Source: Hexactinellida sp. DTS-2022
Taxonomy: Eukaryota > Porifera > Hexactinellida
Direction of reading: 5' to 3'
DNA length: 64,000 nucleotides
Assembly (NCBI GenBank): GCA_028753945.1
Contig: JAPNXP010000018.1
Location: forward strand, 2,047,643-2,111,642
Position numbers and translations under genes: made by a program. The notes under the pieces are model-generated. The model saw only the letters and a list, made by a program, of their open reading frames with translations. It made no database searches and had not been told where the DNA came from. Positions 11,292-22,128 of the stretch are shown here, piece after piece; the first letter of the stretch is position 1; every line of letters starts with the position of its first letter.

Positions 11292-11769
11292 CAGGGGGGG
11301 GTCAATCTTAAGAATACTAATAGCCCATCTTCATGGAAAAATATATTTTTGGGCATACCCCCCCCCCTCACAAAGTACCAAGTACTTAACGAATTTATTG
11401 CTTTTGGACCCCTACACCCATTCAGTATTTGCCATAAGTGACACTCTGGAGTTGTCACCTGTGTCAGATTAGCATCGATTGATACGAAGTTAATTACATC
11501 TGGTCCCCGAAGTCTTCCCATGAGCATTTTTATCCAAAATACACTTTTTAATTATTTTACAATTTTAATTAGTCAGCAATTCTCACCTTTAGGTGTGATA
11601 AGATTTAAAAAATTACCCTTAGTGTAAATTCTTGATAATTCGCTGCAAAATATCGCAATAATATTGATTCGTACCCTCCATGAAGTACCAGGTACTTCAT
11701 GGATGTACCTTTCAAAATGGGACCCATCACCTGGCTATGGGTCAAGTATCTGCCGATTGACCCCCCCTG
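11292..11769 (+). mobile_element. Non-autonomous DNA transposon, family C, copy 1
   Basis: The termini CAGGGGGGGGTCAATC and GATTGACCCCCCCTG are inverted repeats. The flanking duplication CCTATCG (7 bp) is at 11285-11291 and 11770-11776. The 478-bp body carries AAGTACCAAGTACTT palindromes. The same body occurs inverted at 32815-33668. Confidence 0.85.
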
Positions 11770-11819
11770 CCTATCGATGAAAAATCAACGACGGATTGAA
11801 TACACTGTGGTAACGTCTA

Positions 11820-12945
11820 CAGGCGCTGATCCAGGATTTCTTTAAGGAGGGTGGTAATCACTCAGCTGGGGGTCTGGGCAGGGACGTTGCCAGCTTTTTC
11901 ACCTAGGGGGGGCATAGAATTTGCCTGGGGGTGGAAACATTCTATTGGTGTAAGATGTAGTTGTTTACGTTACCAAAAACTAGGCGATGAGGTTGAAACT
12001 TTTTAATTTAATGTTCTGCAAAATATGAATTGTAGCCTTTCAAAAATCTAAAAATTAACAAAATTTTTGCAACCCTAGGTAATACTACAGCTTAAAAACT
12101 ACTAGCTTTAATGACAGTTCTAAGTAAATTTTGACAGGTAACATGTCTAAAGTAAAAGGTGTATTGGGTTTGTAAAACAGTTGATTAGATGTCAGTACCA
12201 AAATTTCCAAAATAACTAGGAATCTCCTAAACACTCAACTAGATTACTAACAGATCATTCTTGTCAACAGTACAGGGATTTCAACTACACGTATTTGGTT
12301 TTTCTGTACAGACTTACAGGATGTAATAAATTTGTATATGAATTGCTTCTTTGGAAAAATTATTGATTGTTTGTCGAATAATACCTTAAAATCCCTAAAC
12401 CCTAATATTTATAAGTTTGTTTTGTGTAAATTAATACCCTATTCAAGCGTACAGAGATTCACTGTATATATATCAAACTGAGTAAGTCTAAATAACATGA
12501 TCGCGTGTATTTGTTGAAAAATATAATACAAAGAATTGGGTTGTGTAATTCATTTCGGTATAAGTGTAGATCTACATTTTAGACGAGAGAGCGGAGGGAG
12601 CGAGTAAAATATTTTGGTGTCCAAGGATCTTTGCCAATGTACAAGGGAAAATTGGATCCTCGTGTACAGGGATGGATCAGAGGAATGAAATAGTTAACAA
12701 ATATTTTACCAGGGGTGGCATAGCCTCGGTGCGAGGATTTATAAGGGGGCCATTGTCCCCCTATGTCCCCCCGTGGCGACTTACCTGGGTTTGGGGAGTG
12801 CATTGTTCTGCCCTCCAGTGGATTCCATTTCGAAAAATATTTCTTATTTAAATTATTCTTAAATTTTTCTTTACTCTGATATTGTTAATAGAGAGCTAAG
12901 GGGGGTGGCTAGCCACCCCATCCACCCCCCCTGGATCAGCGCCTG
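11820..12945. mobile_element. DNA transposon with CAGGCGCTGATCCAGG ends, 5-bp duplication
   Basis: The left end CAGGCGCTGATCCAGG is matched at the right by CCTGGATCAGCGCCTG, a perfect 16-bp inverted repeat. The flank GTCTA is duplicated at 11815-11819 and 12946-12950. No transposase is visible in the 1.1-kb interior. Partial C/G-rich ends inside (near 11885 and 12715-12790) suggest a second nested element. Confidence 0.85.
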
Positions 12946-13565
12946 GTCTAATCAATACCAATGAATCTTGATGAAACTCTTTGCTCCAATTAGACAAACA
13001 GCTTTCCGAAGGTACCATCTACCAACTCATCTAATGCCTGAAAAAAACTACTGCAAGCACGGTTATATTTTCACCGGAGAGGACCAACTTAAATGGAAAA
13101 CACTGGAATCGTTATATATACAGAGAATGATGTAATTGAACTCAAGGAACACAAAGGTAGGATGCTACTTTAATAGCTATCAAGATTTAATTTTTGAATA
13201 AGAAAATTCTCGTTATTTCATATTACATATAATTTATCATTTAGTGTACAGCTCGATATGTGAAGGTCCTTGTAAGTGCTAGCCTAGCAGTCCCCCCCCC
13301 CCCTGGGATATAAGCACCCCCCCCCCCAATAGCGAAATAAGTGGGGGGGGGGGGGGGTTGCGCCCCCCCGATCCCCCCCAAAAACATCACTGCTTAGAAG
13401 GATATCAACTCAGATTGCTTTTTGACGACAAGATATTTACTGGCTTGTTTTAATTCTAGTAAACCAAATTTTAATAAATATAAATTTATATTTGATTTCA
13501 ATAAATATTAAGTGTGTAAATGTAATGTGGTAACAGTTATTCAGTCAATGAAGTTACATTTCGAG
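12946..13565. other. Intergenic with long C and G runs
   Basis: Homopolymer C and G tracts lie at about 13290-13385. CATCACTG at 13385-13392 matches, inverted, the left end of the MITE at 18916, so this is probably a decayed relative. Runs of this kind are also prone to assembly error. Confidence 0.4.
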
Positions 13566-14250
13566 GGCTACAGGGGGGGGCAAGAAAAAAACTCTACATC
13601 TTCGCTTAAGTCTACGAATCCTACACATGGTTTATGATACCAATTAAGGCATTTAGGGCACTCTACCATGTTAGCAAATGCATAAGATGGTAGGTTACAG
13701 AGACACCATAACTTAATCTTAAATTTTGATCTTAAAAGGGTGCACATTTTAGATCGGGAAGGGTGTTGACAATTCGTTATTGAAGCAATCACTTAGGTGC
13801 GACCTCATTCTATTTTGCTTCCAGCGAACAAGGGCTGGATCATCTCCGTTTGCAATTGCCAGACAGACTGAGGCTGCAAACAATCCGCAGTCTGCTCCTC
13901 TTTGTTGTTGAATAGATACAAAAGTAACTTTAAATTCTCCAGAACTGCTCCCATAGAGGAGAGATAACTGTACATCCAACTCTTCACTTGTTCTGCCTGT
14001 CATCATTGAGTCATAAAGACTGACATTCCCTCAATATCAACACTGGAGTACACCCAATGAAGTGCCCTCATGGTGTATTCGCATGCTTGGACGGGGAGCT
14101 CTGATGAATTGCCGGTTCTAAAATAGAAATCTTAAAATAAATTAGGCGGTAAACTTTATCTTTATTACTTACTTTGGAAAGAATTGTATCCTGAAGGCCC
14201 TGCACATGGGGATAAGTATTCTTCAAGAGATCCTATATAATTTACATCGT
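13566..14250 (-). pseudogene. Ulp1-like (C48) cysteine protease plus PHD finger, broken
   Basis: The minus strand carries the C-terminal part of a SUMO/Ulp1-type protease: HWVYSSVD (active-site His region) near 14070, SLYDSMMTGRTS near 14010, and IQQQRGADCGLFAA near 13880 with the Gln and nucleophilic Cys. A PHD zinc finger follows directly (CLCN, CPKCLNWYHKPC, 13600-13720). Frameshifts separate the His segment from the rest (near 14030) and the protease from the PHD finger (near 13760). An acceptor-like TTTTAG near 14120 and an upstream segment at 14170-14250 suggest introns. C48-PHD fusions are common in transposon-derived invertebrate genes. No terminal repeats were found, so the parent element is unknown. 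Confidence 0.75.
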
Positions 14251-15497
14251 AAATATCATAACTATTATTTGTTGCTAATCAACTTACACAAAATGCGTTA
14301 ATACACCATCAGTTAGGAATGTAATTCAAGTTGACAGCTCATGTAGGGATTGTGCCTTGTCTTTTCGGGTGACGATAAGTGTAAATTCAAAAATGGGGCT
14401 CAACGGTATCGTACCCAAAGCGTGGCTAAGCTGGGTGTAGGTGCAGGGGAAGTAGGATCTGTGTTAGAAGAGCTTTCGATCTGCTGTTTTAATTCTGGAA
14501 AGAAAGATCCGTTACTACTAGTATCAATATCGGATACCGGGATCGCTATGGCAGATTAACACTGAGGATGAATAGTCTCTGCTGAGTGTGTTTGGTGATC
14601 CTCAAATCTCGTTTCTGAAGATATCCTGGGATTTTTACTAGATAACGCTTCTGAAAATGTTCGACGCCTTTTAGTAGTTGCGTGAGGAATCGTCTTTGGA
14701 CTACTATGAGATTGCTCTCGAACGTTATCGAGGTTTCTACTTATTCTTGTAACAATTGATAATTTTACATAGAGACTCTCTATTGCAGAGCTTGAAATTC
14801 TTATATTCCACGTCGTTTGACCAAAATGATGGTTTTAGGGAATCGTCCTTCCAAAAAGCAATGTTTTTCCCTAATTATAGGATGCTAGTCACACTAAGCA
14901 TACATTCGGGGATACTATTCGTTTTAGTTCCGTTATTTAAAACAGGGGGGAGGGGGGCGCGGGGGGGCCTGCGCCCCCGTAAAGTTCAAAGCGGGCAGTA
15001 TTAATGGTGCGGGTGTTACTGTGCCTCTGGATAAAAAATATATTAGGATATTTACATTATTTAGTATGGACTTGTTACTCTATTTGTTCCATGAATGGTT
15101 ACAAATCGATATCTGGGTATCTCGCAATCAATTTTCTTTCAGGGGGGCAAGCCCCCATACCCCTCAAATGTATCGCTCGCTACATTCGACCCGCGCTCCC
15201 CCAACCCCCCAACCATGCACCCGGGTATCGAATAGTTTAGAAGATTTACGAACGGGATATTCCCTGGGGCTACGAGTGACTACATACGCAGTTTAGTTGA
15301 TTATATAAGTTTATGTATAATCATTCTATGTAGAATAATAATAAATTTAATTAAAAATACCATTTTAGTTTACTTTATGGAAACGAAAAGCTCTGCGCCA
15401 CATAGTATATGATCTACAGCTAAAACATTGGAGAAGCCGTCACCAGTTATTTATAGAACATAAATAAAGGTAGTTTACAAAACTCAACCTAGATATA
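14251..15497. other. Intergenic, no gene recognised
   Basis: A G/C-rich patch at 14940-15000 and another at 15140-15235 resemble decayed MITE ends (GGGGGGCAAGCCCCC palindrome). The 69-82-codon plus-strand frames here show no domain. Confidence 0.35.
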
Positions 15498-15498
15498 C

Positions 15499-15683
15499 CA
15501 GGTAAACCTCCCAAAGCTGCACCCATCGGGAGAATGATTTTGTGCCGCTTCTCGGAGGTTGCCGCTTTGGGAGGTTGCTCGTAAGGTAAAACTCCCAAAG
15601 CGGCACCCATCGGGAGAATTATTTTGTGCCGCTTCTCGGAGGTTGCCGCTACTCGGAGGTGTCAGCTTTGGGAGGTTTACCTG
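15499..15683. mobile_element. TA-flanked MITE made of two related units
   Basis: The ends CAGGTAAACCTCCCAAAGC and GCTTTGGGAGGTTTACCTG are inverted repeats, followed by TA on the right and preceded by TAC on the left. Inside, a unit beginning CTCCCAAAGC and containing GCACCCATCGGGAGAAT and TTTTGTGCCGCTTCTCGGAG occurs twice in tandem. TA flanks point to the Tc1/mariner/pogo group. Confidence 0.7.
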
Positions 15684-16033
15684 TATTCAAATTTCAGAGC
15701 CAACTGAACAAACTATAAGTGACGGAGTGTTGTAATTGTTAATCAATTTATTAAATGAATGAAATAACGAAGTAATTGTGCCGATAGTTTGTTTAAATTG
15801 AGGACCTCCATTGAATACAAAACTGTAGGCACAGCTGTATTTTAGGTTTTTCTCTCTACTCACTAAGTAAAAACTAAGCCATTAACAGTTATTAAATCTA
15901 AATTGTGATTCCATTGGAGGCACTATTAATTTTGAGCCACTCAGGTCTTAATCTTGGTGCGCAGTGCGCACCCAGAGTATTTTTATTTCTAATATTGGTA
16001 TTTTTTGGTAATCCTACTGTTTTTTGTAAATTT
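15684..16033. other. Intergenic, nothing recognised
   Basis: AT-rich; no repeat ends or coding signal noticed. Confidence 0.3.
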
Positions 16034-16040
16034 GGGTGCT

Positions 16041-17018
16041 CATGGCCTACTTAATATACGGCCGTGTATGTCACCGAGAAGGCCAAAAAATAGAAGGCCA
16101 GTTTATAAATTTCATTCTAGGATAAACTATGCCCCTTATTGTTATTATTTGGGTTGTATATGGGGTAATCATTTTATAATAGGAATACTAAATAGGGATA
16201 TATATCATACCCCAAAGGCTACTAAATCACAAAATGGCGACATTCTAAAAATTTTAAAAATTATAAAGCAACCACATGCTAAATTACTAGTATCCGAATT
16301 ACAACCTACTATTTTCGTCCATAAAACGTATATAATTGCTGGTTTATACATGTTCATACACATTATATATTCGGAAAATGTAAATTAAGTATATAAGCAA
16401 ATTATCTTCAGTTTCTCGTAGTTCTTTAGACTCGAATTGTATATATTGTATACTTGTTGTGTCATCATTAAATGGCGTATAAACAGCTTAACCACAAATC
16501 TGAGATTCTCAAAATTGGTTCCATTGAACTTGCAATAGTTGATTACCCCATATACAACCCAAATAATAACAAAAAGGGGCCTAGTTTATCCTATAATGAA
16601 ATTTATAAACTGGCCTTCTATATTTTTGGCCTTCTCGGCAGGGTTGTTTGATTTAAATCAAAAATCTGATTTTAATCAAAGAAGTCTGATTTAAATCAAA
16701 AAGTCGGACTTTTTTGATTTAAATCAAGATTTTTTTGATTTAAATCAGATTTTTTATGTCTATTGTTTTTGCGAAAAGAAAAGAAATACATTGATAATGA
16801 GTAAAATTACATTGATAATGAGTCACTAACAATGTAATTAATCTATTAGCCAAAGAATATACGCCAGTGTGATATAGATTGCAAAAAAAAAACAATTAAA
16901 ATCAAAATTCTGATTTAAATCAAAAAAATCTGATTTTTTTGATTTTTTTTAAAAAATCATGATTTTTATCAACCCTGCTTCTCGGTGACATACACGGCCG
17001 TATATTAAGTAGGCCATG
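16041..17018. mobile_element. Foldback MITE, CATGGCCTACT ends, 7-bp duplication
   Basis: The left arm starts CATGGCCTACTTAATATACG and the right arm ends with its complement. GGGTGCT is duplicated at 16034-16040 and 17019-17025. The arms run through TTTGGGTTGTATATGGGG on the left and its complement on the right. A younger MITE (16639-16977) is inserted in the right arm. A 127-codon frame at 16005-16388 runs through the left arm and is not a gene. The ends match the element at 17357. CATG termini recall P elements, but the superfamily is inferred. Confidence 0.85.
16639..16977. mobile_element. hAT-type MITE rich in GATTTAAATC, nested
   Basis: The ends are CAGGGTTG and CAACCCTG. A perfect 8-bp duplication CTTCTCGG lies at 16631-16638 and 16978-16985. 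The ends are built from repeated TTTGATTTAAATCA blocks, which are themselves palindromic. It interrupts the right arm of the surrounding foldback. Confidence 0.92.
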
Positions 17019-17356
17019 GGGTGCTCGATTGTAAAATCACATCACCTAGGGTGCGAGGATCTCTTAGGGCTAGATGAAGGCCTGGACCCACTTGAAAGAA
17101 ATAGCTTCAAACAAATACTAATCAATAAATCTAACCAAAGAATCTGATAATGTCTGATTTTATGACCATTTCAATAAATGACAAAAAGTGCTAGAAAGTA
17201 AAGAATTTGCTTAAAAACGTGATTGAAAAGATCGCGCCGCGCATCTGGGATCGTCTCAATACTATATTTTTGTGGTTGACAAATTGTGGTTCCATAAAAA
17301 AATGCAATTGAAATAACCATGCTAATTAAATATTACATTATATTTTTAAGGTCAGC

Positions 17357-18157
17357 CATGGCCTACTATATTATACGGCTAGATAAGTCAAGTATTTGCC
17401 ATTTTATTTCCAGGCCAGTGTTTACTTTCTAATTGCTCGTAAAATAAATTAACTATTGTCATGGAATAAACTGACCTTAGGTTTTCAAATACGCTAGAAA
17501 CATCTAAAATACTTTTGAGAATGATTTCTCATCGGATTTAACCACAATGACGTAATCAAATATACCTACCCATATAAATAAATGTTAATTTTTTAGATAA
17601 TTTGAGAATCTACTTTGCCGTTTTTATCCTAATGCATTTTTCTTGTTAAATACTAACTACAGTAACAGATTATGTCATTCCTTTCACTCAAATTCTTTTC
17701 AACGTCAATGTAAGTAAATAATTATACTATTGTTATCAAACCATATGTTTTGTATTTTTTTGAAATGTATAGTTAGATTTTAATCTAAGTCTTAAAAGTG
17801 CTGTTTGACGAATGACGACGTACATGTTGCCCAGTCAGTTTAATGACCGTTCTTGTGACTTATTTAGCTAATGTTCACTGAATCTCTACTTCAATCTCCA
17901 CTTCAAATCTCTACTTCATAATTAGTATTAATTACCATATATGGGTATGTATATTTGATTACGTCATTGTGGTTAAATCCGATGAGAAATCATTCTCAAA
18001 AGTATTTTAGATGTTTCCAGCGTATTTGAAAACCTAAGGTCAGTTTATTCCATGACAATAGTTAATTTATTTTACGAGCAATTAGAAAGTAAACACTGGC
18101 CTGGAAATAAAATGGCAAATACTTTACTTATCTAGCCGTATAATATAGTAGGCCATG
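17357..18157. mobile_element. Foldback MITE, CATGGCCTACT ends, second copy
   Basis: Inverted arms of about 230 bp flank a 340-bp centre. The termini are CATGGCCTACTATATTATAC and its complement; GGTCAGC is duplicated at 17350-17356 and 18158-18164. Only the end ~25 bp resemble the element at 16041; the interiors differ. No coding capacity. Confidence 0.88.
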
Positions 18158-18164
18158 GGTCAGC

Positions 18165-18535
18165 CAAGCAAGGTTCCGAACGAGGTTGGTTCCTCCATCT
18201 GCGATGGTTTCAGAGATATATAAAGTTGCGTGTCATCAGCATACAACATTCCAGAAAGTCCATGGGCGTGTATGATATCCTCAATCGGTGAAATGTACAG
18301 GTTAAAAAGTAGCGGACCTAAAACAGAGCCTTGACAAACACCCCATTAAACTATTTGTGGGTCAGGTTGAAAACCATCCATTCTAACAAATTGTTCCCTC
18401 TCTGTCAATACGATTTAACCAGTTGAGAACTTTTCCGTCAAACCCGAATTTAGTTTGCAGGTGCACAAGGAGAATCTCATGGTCAACCATATCAAAAGAC
18501 ACGATAAATCTAAAAGGACTAACTAATAATAGTAT
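18165..18535 (-). pseudogene. Non-LTR retrotransposon reverse transcriptase fragment
   Basis: Minus-strand reading gives FDMVDHEILLVHLQTKFGF, then [18 protein letters not shown], then [12 protein letters not shown] (the YADD active site near 18235), in the order of a LINE reverse transcriptase palm. Frame shifts separate the blocks, and both ends of the element are missing. Jockey/CR1/L2-type elements share these motifs; I cannot name the clade. Confidence 0.88.
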
Positions 18536-18907
18536 TAATACCCTTATCAAGACCGCGAAGTCATTAAATATTTTGATGAGAACAGTTTCAGAAGAATTAA
18601 AACATCGGTATCCAGATTGCATCAGCGGATTTTTCAATAAATACCAGTCCAATTGCATAATGACAAGAAGGACAAATTCACAATAGGCCGGTCACGGAAA
18701 TTTGGTCCTTCTGTGGAAAATTGGTACCTCTGAGGTTTGTGTTTATTTAGTTACCGTATTTACTAGAATAGTAGACTAGGCGATTTTTCGCCATATTGGG
18801 ACCAAAAAAATTTATGAATAAGCCTATCGCTGGAAAATTGGCCCCGAAAAAGGCTAGGACCATTTCTCCATGAAATAATGGTCCCCCGGATCAATTTACT
18901 CTATAGA
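18536..18907. other. Intergenic with repeat H end
   Basis: The stretch TACCGTATTTACTAGAATAG (18754) followed by CGCCATATTGGGACCAAAAAA also occurs near 40450-40520 and, inverted, near 37445-37490. It probably marks a dispersed repeat family (H). Confidence 0.5.
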
Positions 18908-18915
18908 GTTCCTTG

Positions 18916-19317
18916 CAGTGATGTTTTTGGGGGGAGCGCTCCTTCCTATCAGTTATCTATGGAATGTTTTTTAAAAAATTGTCCCCATTTTAACTTACCC
19001 TCATTTAATATCAATATACGTAGTTCTCTAGGATCTATTATAACAGATTTACGATGATTTTTCAAAATTTCTAAATTTCCTATCATCCTATAATAGTCTA
19101 TTTGTGAAATTTGAGCAGTGTTGACACTTGACAGATCAGAACAAAGTTCCTAGATTTTGGCTTTGGCATGAACCTATGGCATGTACATGGATGGCATGTA
19201 CATGGCCCCCCACTTAAATATTGGGGGCCGTTTTCACCTATGTTTTAAAAAGAAAATGCTAAATTTGAAAAGGAAGCGCGCGCCCCCCCCACTTCTTTTT
19301 TTGGCAAAACACCACTG
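18916..19317. mobile_element. hAT-type MITE, 402 bp
   Basis: The ends CAGTGATGTTTT and AAAACACCACTG form an imperfect inverted repeat. The flanks GTTCCTTG (18908-18915) and GTTCCATG (19318-19325) form an 8-bp duplication with one mismatch. Internal C/G runs and a direct repeat of GGCATGTACATGG are present; no coding frame. Confidence 0.8.
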
Positions 19318-19325
19318 GTTCCATG

Positions 19326-19859
19326 ACTTAGTACGCACCCATTAGTTGCTTAGAAACATTTATCCTTATTATCTATAACTAGGAAATTGCGTGTATCACC
19401 CAATTAGTTTCTTTACTGTCTTTATCTAGATATAATACTTACATTGTTACCTTGTTTATATATCAACTTGCTTGACAGTATGACCATTGCTTTAATTAAC
19501 TTACTTGGAAACAGCGCATGACTCATCGAGTTATTAATGTTGCTGGTAATATGCCCCACTAGCACGTCTAGGCATTGTTTTAGAATAGAGTTGGAATAGG
19601 ATCCACGACACAAAATTTAGTTTATGATTTTCTCAGTAATTCCCTAACCTCCACTGAATTGAGTAATTTGAAATCACATAGGCGCGAAGAACATATTTTA
19701 GCGGGAAACTCTGTGTAATTGACTATGTGGTCAAAAGCCACGTCTGAGGAGGCACTTCTAGTTTGATTTTGAATCCTCATTAATTTGTTTACCTATTTGT
19801 GTAAATAACAACAATAAATCCTAGTTGATTGAAGAAACTGGACTTTTTCCAAATGTGAT
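19326..19859. other. Intergenic, with a head/tail repeat fragment
   Basis: 19735-19830 (ATTTTGAATCCTCATTAATT, TGTTTACC) matches part of the dispersed repeat at 31960-32235. The rest shows nothing recognisable. Confidence 0.4.
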
Positions 19860-20520
19860 TTTTGGCAGATAGGGCTAACTTTTGGCGCCCGACAACAAGT
19901 TTAGGTTTCCACCCAAAATTTCTCACTCCTCACCAAGTTATGACGTCATTGTCACATTTTGTGAAGCATGAAAATTCACTTAATCGCACATAATTGGCAC
20001 CCACAATGAGATAAAATCTGAAAATTTAATAGGATGTGTATGTTACGGAATACGTTGGCGATTGGAAGATGTTGGCTCGGTTAATTTGTATGGCTTTTCT
20101 TCAGCACTAATGAGGTTTCAGTCAACCACAGCACTGATCAGGTTTCCAGTTATGTAGCATTGATAAGGTTTCCGGTAACACGTGCAGTAGTAAGGCTTCC
20201 ACAAATAGGATTTTGCAAGCGCCAGCATCTGCCGTGTTGGAAGATGTTGGCTCGGGAATTACAAATATATTTATTGATCTGAAATATAGATAAATATATA
20301 AATACTAGAAGTAGACATGAATATAAAGTGAACTCTCGTTATAACGAAGTCTTCCAATACTCCGTAACTTGTACATTATGGATACGTTGGTCAGACCAGA
20401 ATGCGAATATGCTTACTCATTATTGTTTTATGACGTAGTCATTGAAATTTTACTATTTAGGCCTATTTACGCTTTATAATTAAGGTTAGAATTATTTAAA
20501 CCACACACCAACCGCGAAGC
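19860..20520 (-). repeat. Dispersed repeat B, copy 2, with a ~350-bp insertion
   Basis: 19860-20040 and 20400-20520 together match 4965-5365 inverted. The intervening 20041-20395 holds three imperfect ~36-bp repeats (AGCACTAATGAGGTTTC, AGCACTGATCAGGTTTCC, AGCATTGATAAGGTTTCC), a duplicated GGAAGATGTTGGCTCGG, and a TCTCGTTATAACGAAGTC end typical of TA-flanked MITEs. Confidence 0.65.
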
Positions 20521-20774
20521 GACCTAGCAAGCGAAGCGCGCTAGTTATAATGAAGAAGCACAATGGGTCCCATTTTAATTTTAACAACTTAGGTTTGTTT
20601 TTGAGTTGAGTTTGCTTATTAGAAGTCTCTATATTATGAACACAAAGACCCTGACTGTTTTTCTTATCCTAATTAAGATAAACTTAAAAAATAGTAACAA
20701 ATAATTTAGTTTAGTAAAGTTATATTTGCTAACATTTTAATGAGAAAATTTCTTTACCTTACCAGGTTGACTGT

Positions 20775-21308
20775 CCTTCCTTGTACACAAAAGGCCGAGT
20801 GCACAAAAATATCTGTACACGGGTAACGGACAATTCGTCTCTTGGACACTTCGTCCCCGGACAGTTTGTTCAGGACATTTCGTCCCCTGACAATCCTGAG
20901 GTCTAATTACTTATTGCATAGTTGCATTATACGTAACGTATAACATATATATGGTACCATTATACGATAGGTGAACGTATAATGCCATCATACGTAACGT
21001 ATAATCATCATACAACGTATAACGTATAACTATTTTAACGTATATATGGTCCATTATACGCTCCCCGAACGTATAACGTATAATCATATAATGCATCTAT
21101 GACTTATTAATTAAGGATAAAAAATGTGAAAAGAATGAATTAACTTTCGAATTCTGTCCAGGGGACAAAATGTCCTGTGGGAATAAGTCCGGGGAACGAA
21201 ATGCCCGCCAATCTTGTACACAAATGTCGCACTAAATCGTATACAACTGCCACCCTAGTCATTAGTTATAATAGTATACACAAATGTATACACAACTGTC
21301 TCTCTCCG
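20775..21308. repeat. Compound repeat with MULE-like right end, upstream of HEXIM
   Basis: The right end (21214-21308) carries TTGTACACAAATGTCGCACT and ends in GTCTCTCTCCG. Inverted, this resembles the terminal iterons of the MULE at 49985 (GGAGACATTTGTGTACAG). Inside are five GGACA(N)TTCGTCCCC-like motifs at 20828-20895, their inverted counterparts at 21158-21210, and a cluster of ACGTATAA/TTATACGT palindromes at 20930-21090. It lies 92 bp before the HEXIM start codon. It is probably a MULE-derived MITE; the left end is unclear. Confidence 0.55.
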
Positions 21309-21399
21309 CTTTTATGTAATAACATTTCATGCTGATTGGTTGAATTTATACATTGTGTATACGTATTACGCTTTCAAATTGTTTCAATAGCAGTAATTA

Positions 21400-22128
21400 A
21401 TGTCTGATATTATGGATACTCACAAAGAACCTTCATTGGAACAACCAGAACAATCAACCCTAGTTAATCCGATTAGTTCCAATAGTAAGCAGACAGACAA
21501 GCGAGAGTCTGCGAGCATAAAGAGCCGCAGAGACGAGGCCTCAGGGAGGAAACAACGTAGGCAGAGAAAGCGGAGACAGAAAACCCGCAAATGGAAGCCA
21601 TACAGTCAGATGACGTGGGAGGAGAAGCAGGAGTTCAAGGAATACGAGAATCTGCGCATGGAGCGGCACCTGCAACAGATGGAGCAGGTGGGGAAGAGAA
21701 AAGCTATTGCGCCATACAACACGACTCAGTTCTTGATGGATGACAGACCCAGCGAGCAACCCTACGTGAGGACTCCGCCCTCTCTCCTTCCCGTCAACAC
21801 TTTCCCTCTAGACTCCGGCAACGAGAGTCATTCCTCCAGTGACGGGCCTGTTCCCATCTACGAGCCCTCGCCCGACTACCTCGATCATGATTTCGAGTCT
21901 GCATTCACTAACGCTCATGCCTCTCGACTGGACGCCATGAGCAAGGAGGAGTTGGTCTCTCATTGCATGGGAGTGGAGAAGCTAGTTGACGTTGTCCAGA
22001 CGAAGCTGAGTGCGTTCAGACAGGTGGCCAGCAGACAGGGAGGAGATCCAGAGAGTCCCAAACAGGCCAACTGTTTGCTAACTGAACTAGAGGATGCTCT
22101 CAAGGACTCTAGTTCATACATCATCTGA
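21400..22128 (+). CDS. HEXIM: HEXIM, P-TEFb/7SK inhibitor
   Basis: A 242-residue single-exon nuclear protein. HEXIM proteins bind 7SK RNA and then inhibit the CDK9-cyclin T kinase (P-TEFb), restraining release of paused RNA polymerase II. In order it shows a polar N-terminus; an arginine/lysine-rich RNA-binding stretch (KRRQKTRKWKPYSQMTWEEK, residues ~57-76); the diagnostic APYNTTQFLMDD block (~104-115), whose PYNT contacts the kinase; an acidic/serine region; and a C-terminal segment DFESAF...MSKEELVSHCMGVEKL matching the cyclin T-binding coiled coil. It is shorter than human HEXIM1 (359 residues), mainly in the N-terminus. A repeat ending 92 bp upstream restricts the promoter. Identity is secure. 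Confidence 0.96.
   Translation: MSDIMDTHKEPSLEQPEQSTLVNPISSNSKQTDKRESASIKSRRDEASGRKQRRQRKRRQKTRKWKPYSQMTWEEKQEFKEYENLRMERHLQQMEQVGKRKAIAPYNTTQFLMDDRPSEQPYVRTPPSLLPVNTFPLDSGNESHSSSDGPVPIYEPSPDYLDHDFESAFTNAHASRLDAMSKEELVSHCMGVEKLVDVVQTKLSAFRQVASRQGGDPESPKQANCLLTELEDALKDSSSYII

Noticed and set aside
13290..13385. G-quadruplex regulatory element
   Set aside because: The C/G runs look like decayed MITE ends and possible assembly slippage; no gene is near enough to support regulation.
16005..16388. 127-codon plus-strand frame
   Set aside because: It runs through the left arm of a foldback MITE whose right arm mirrors it; no domain.
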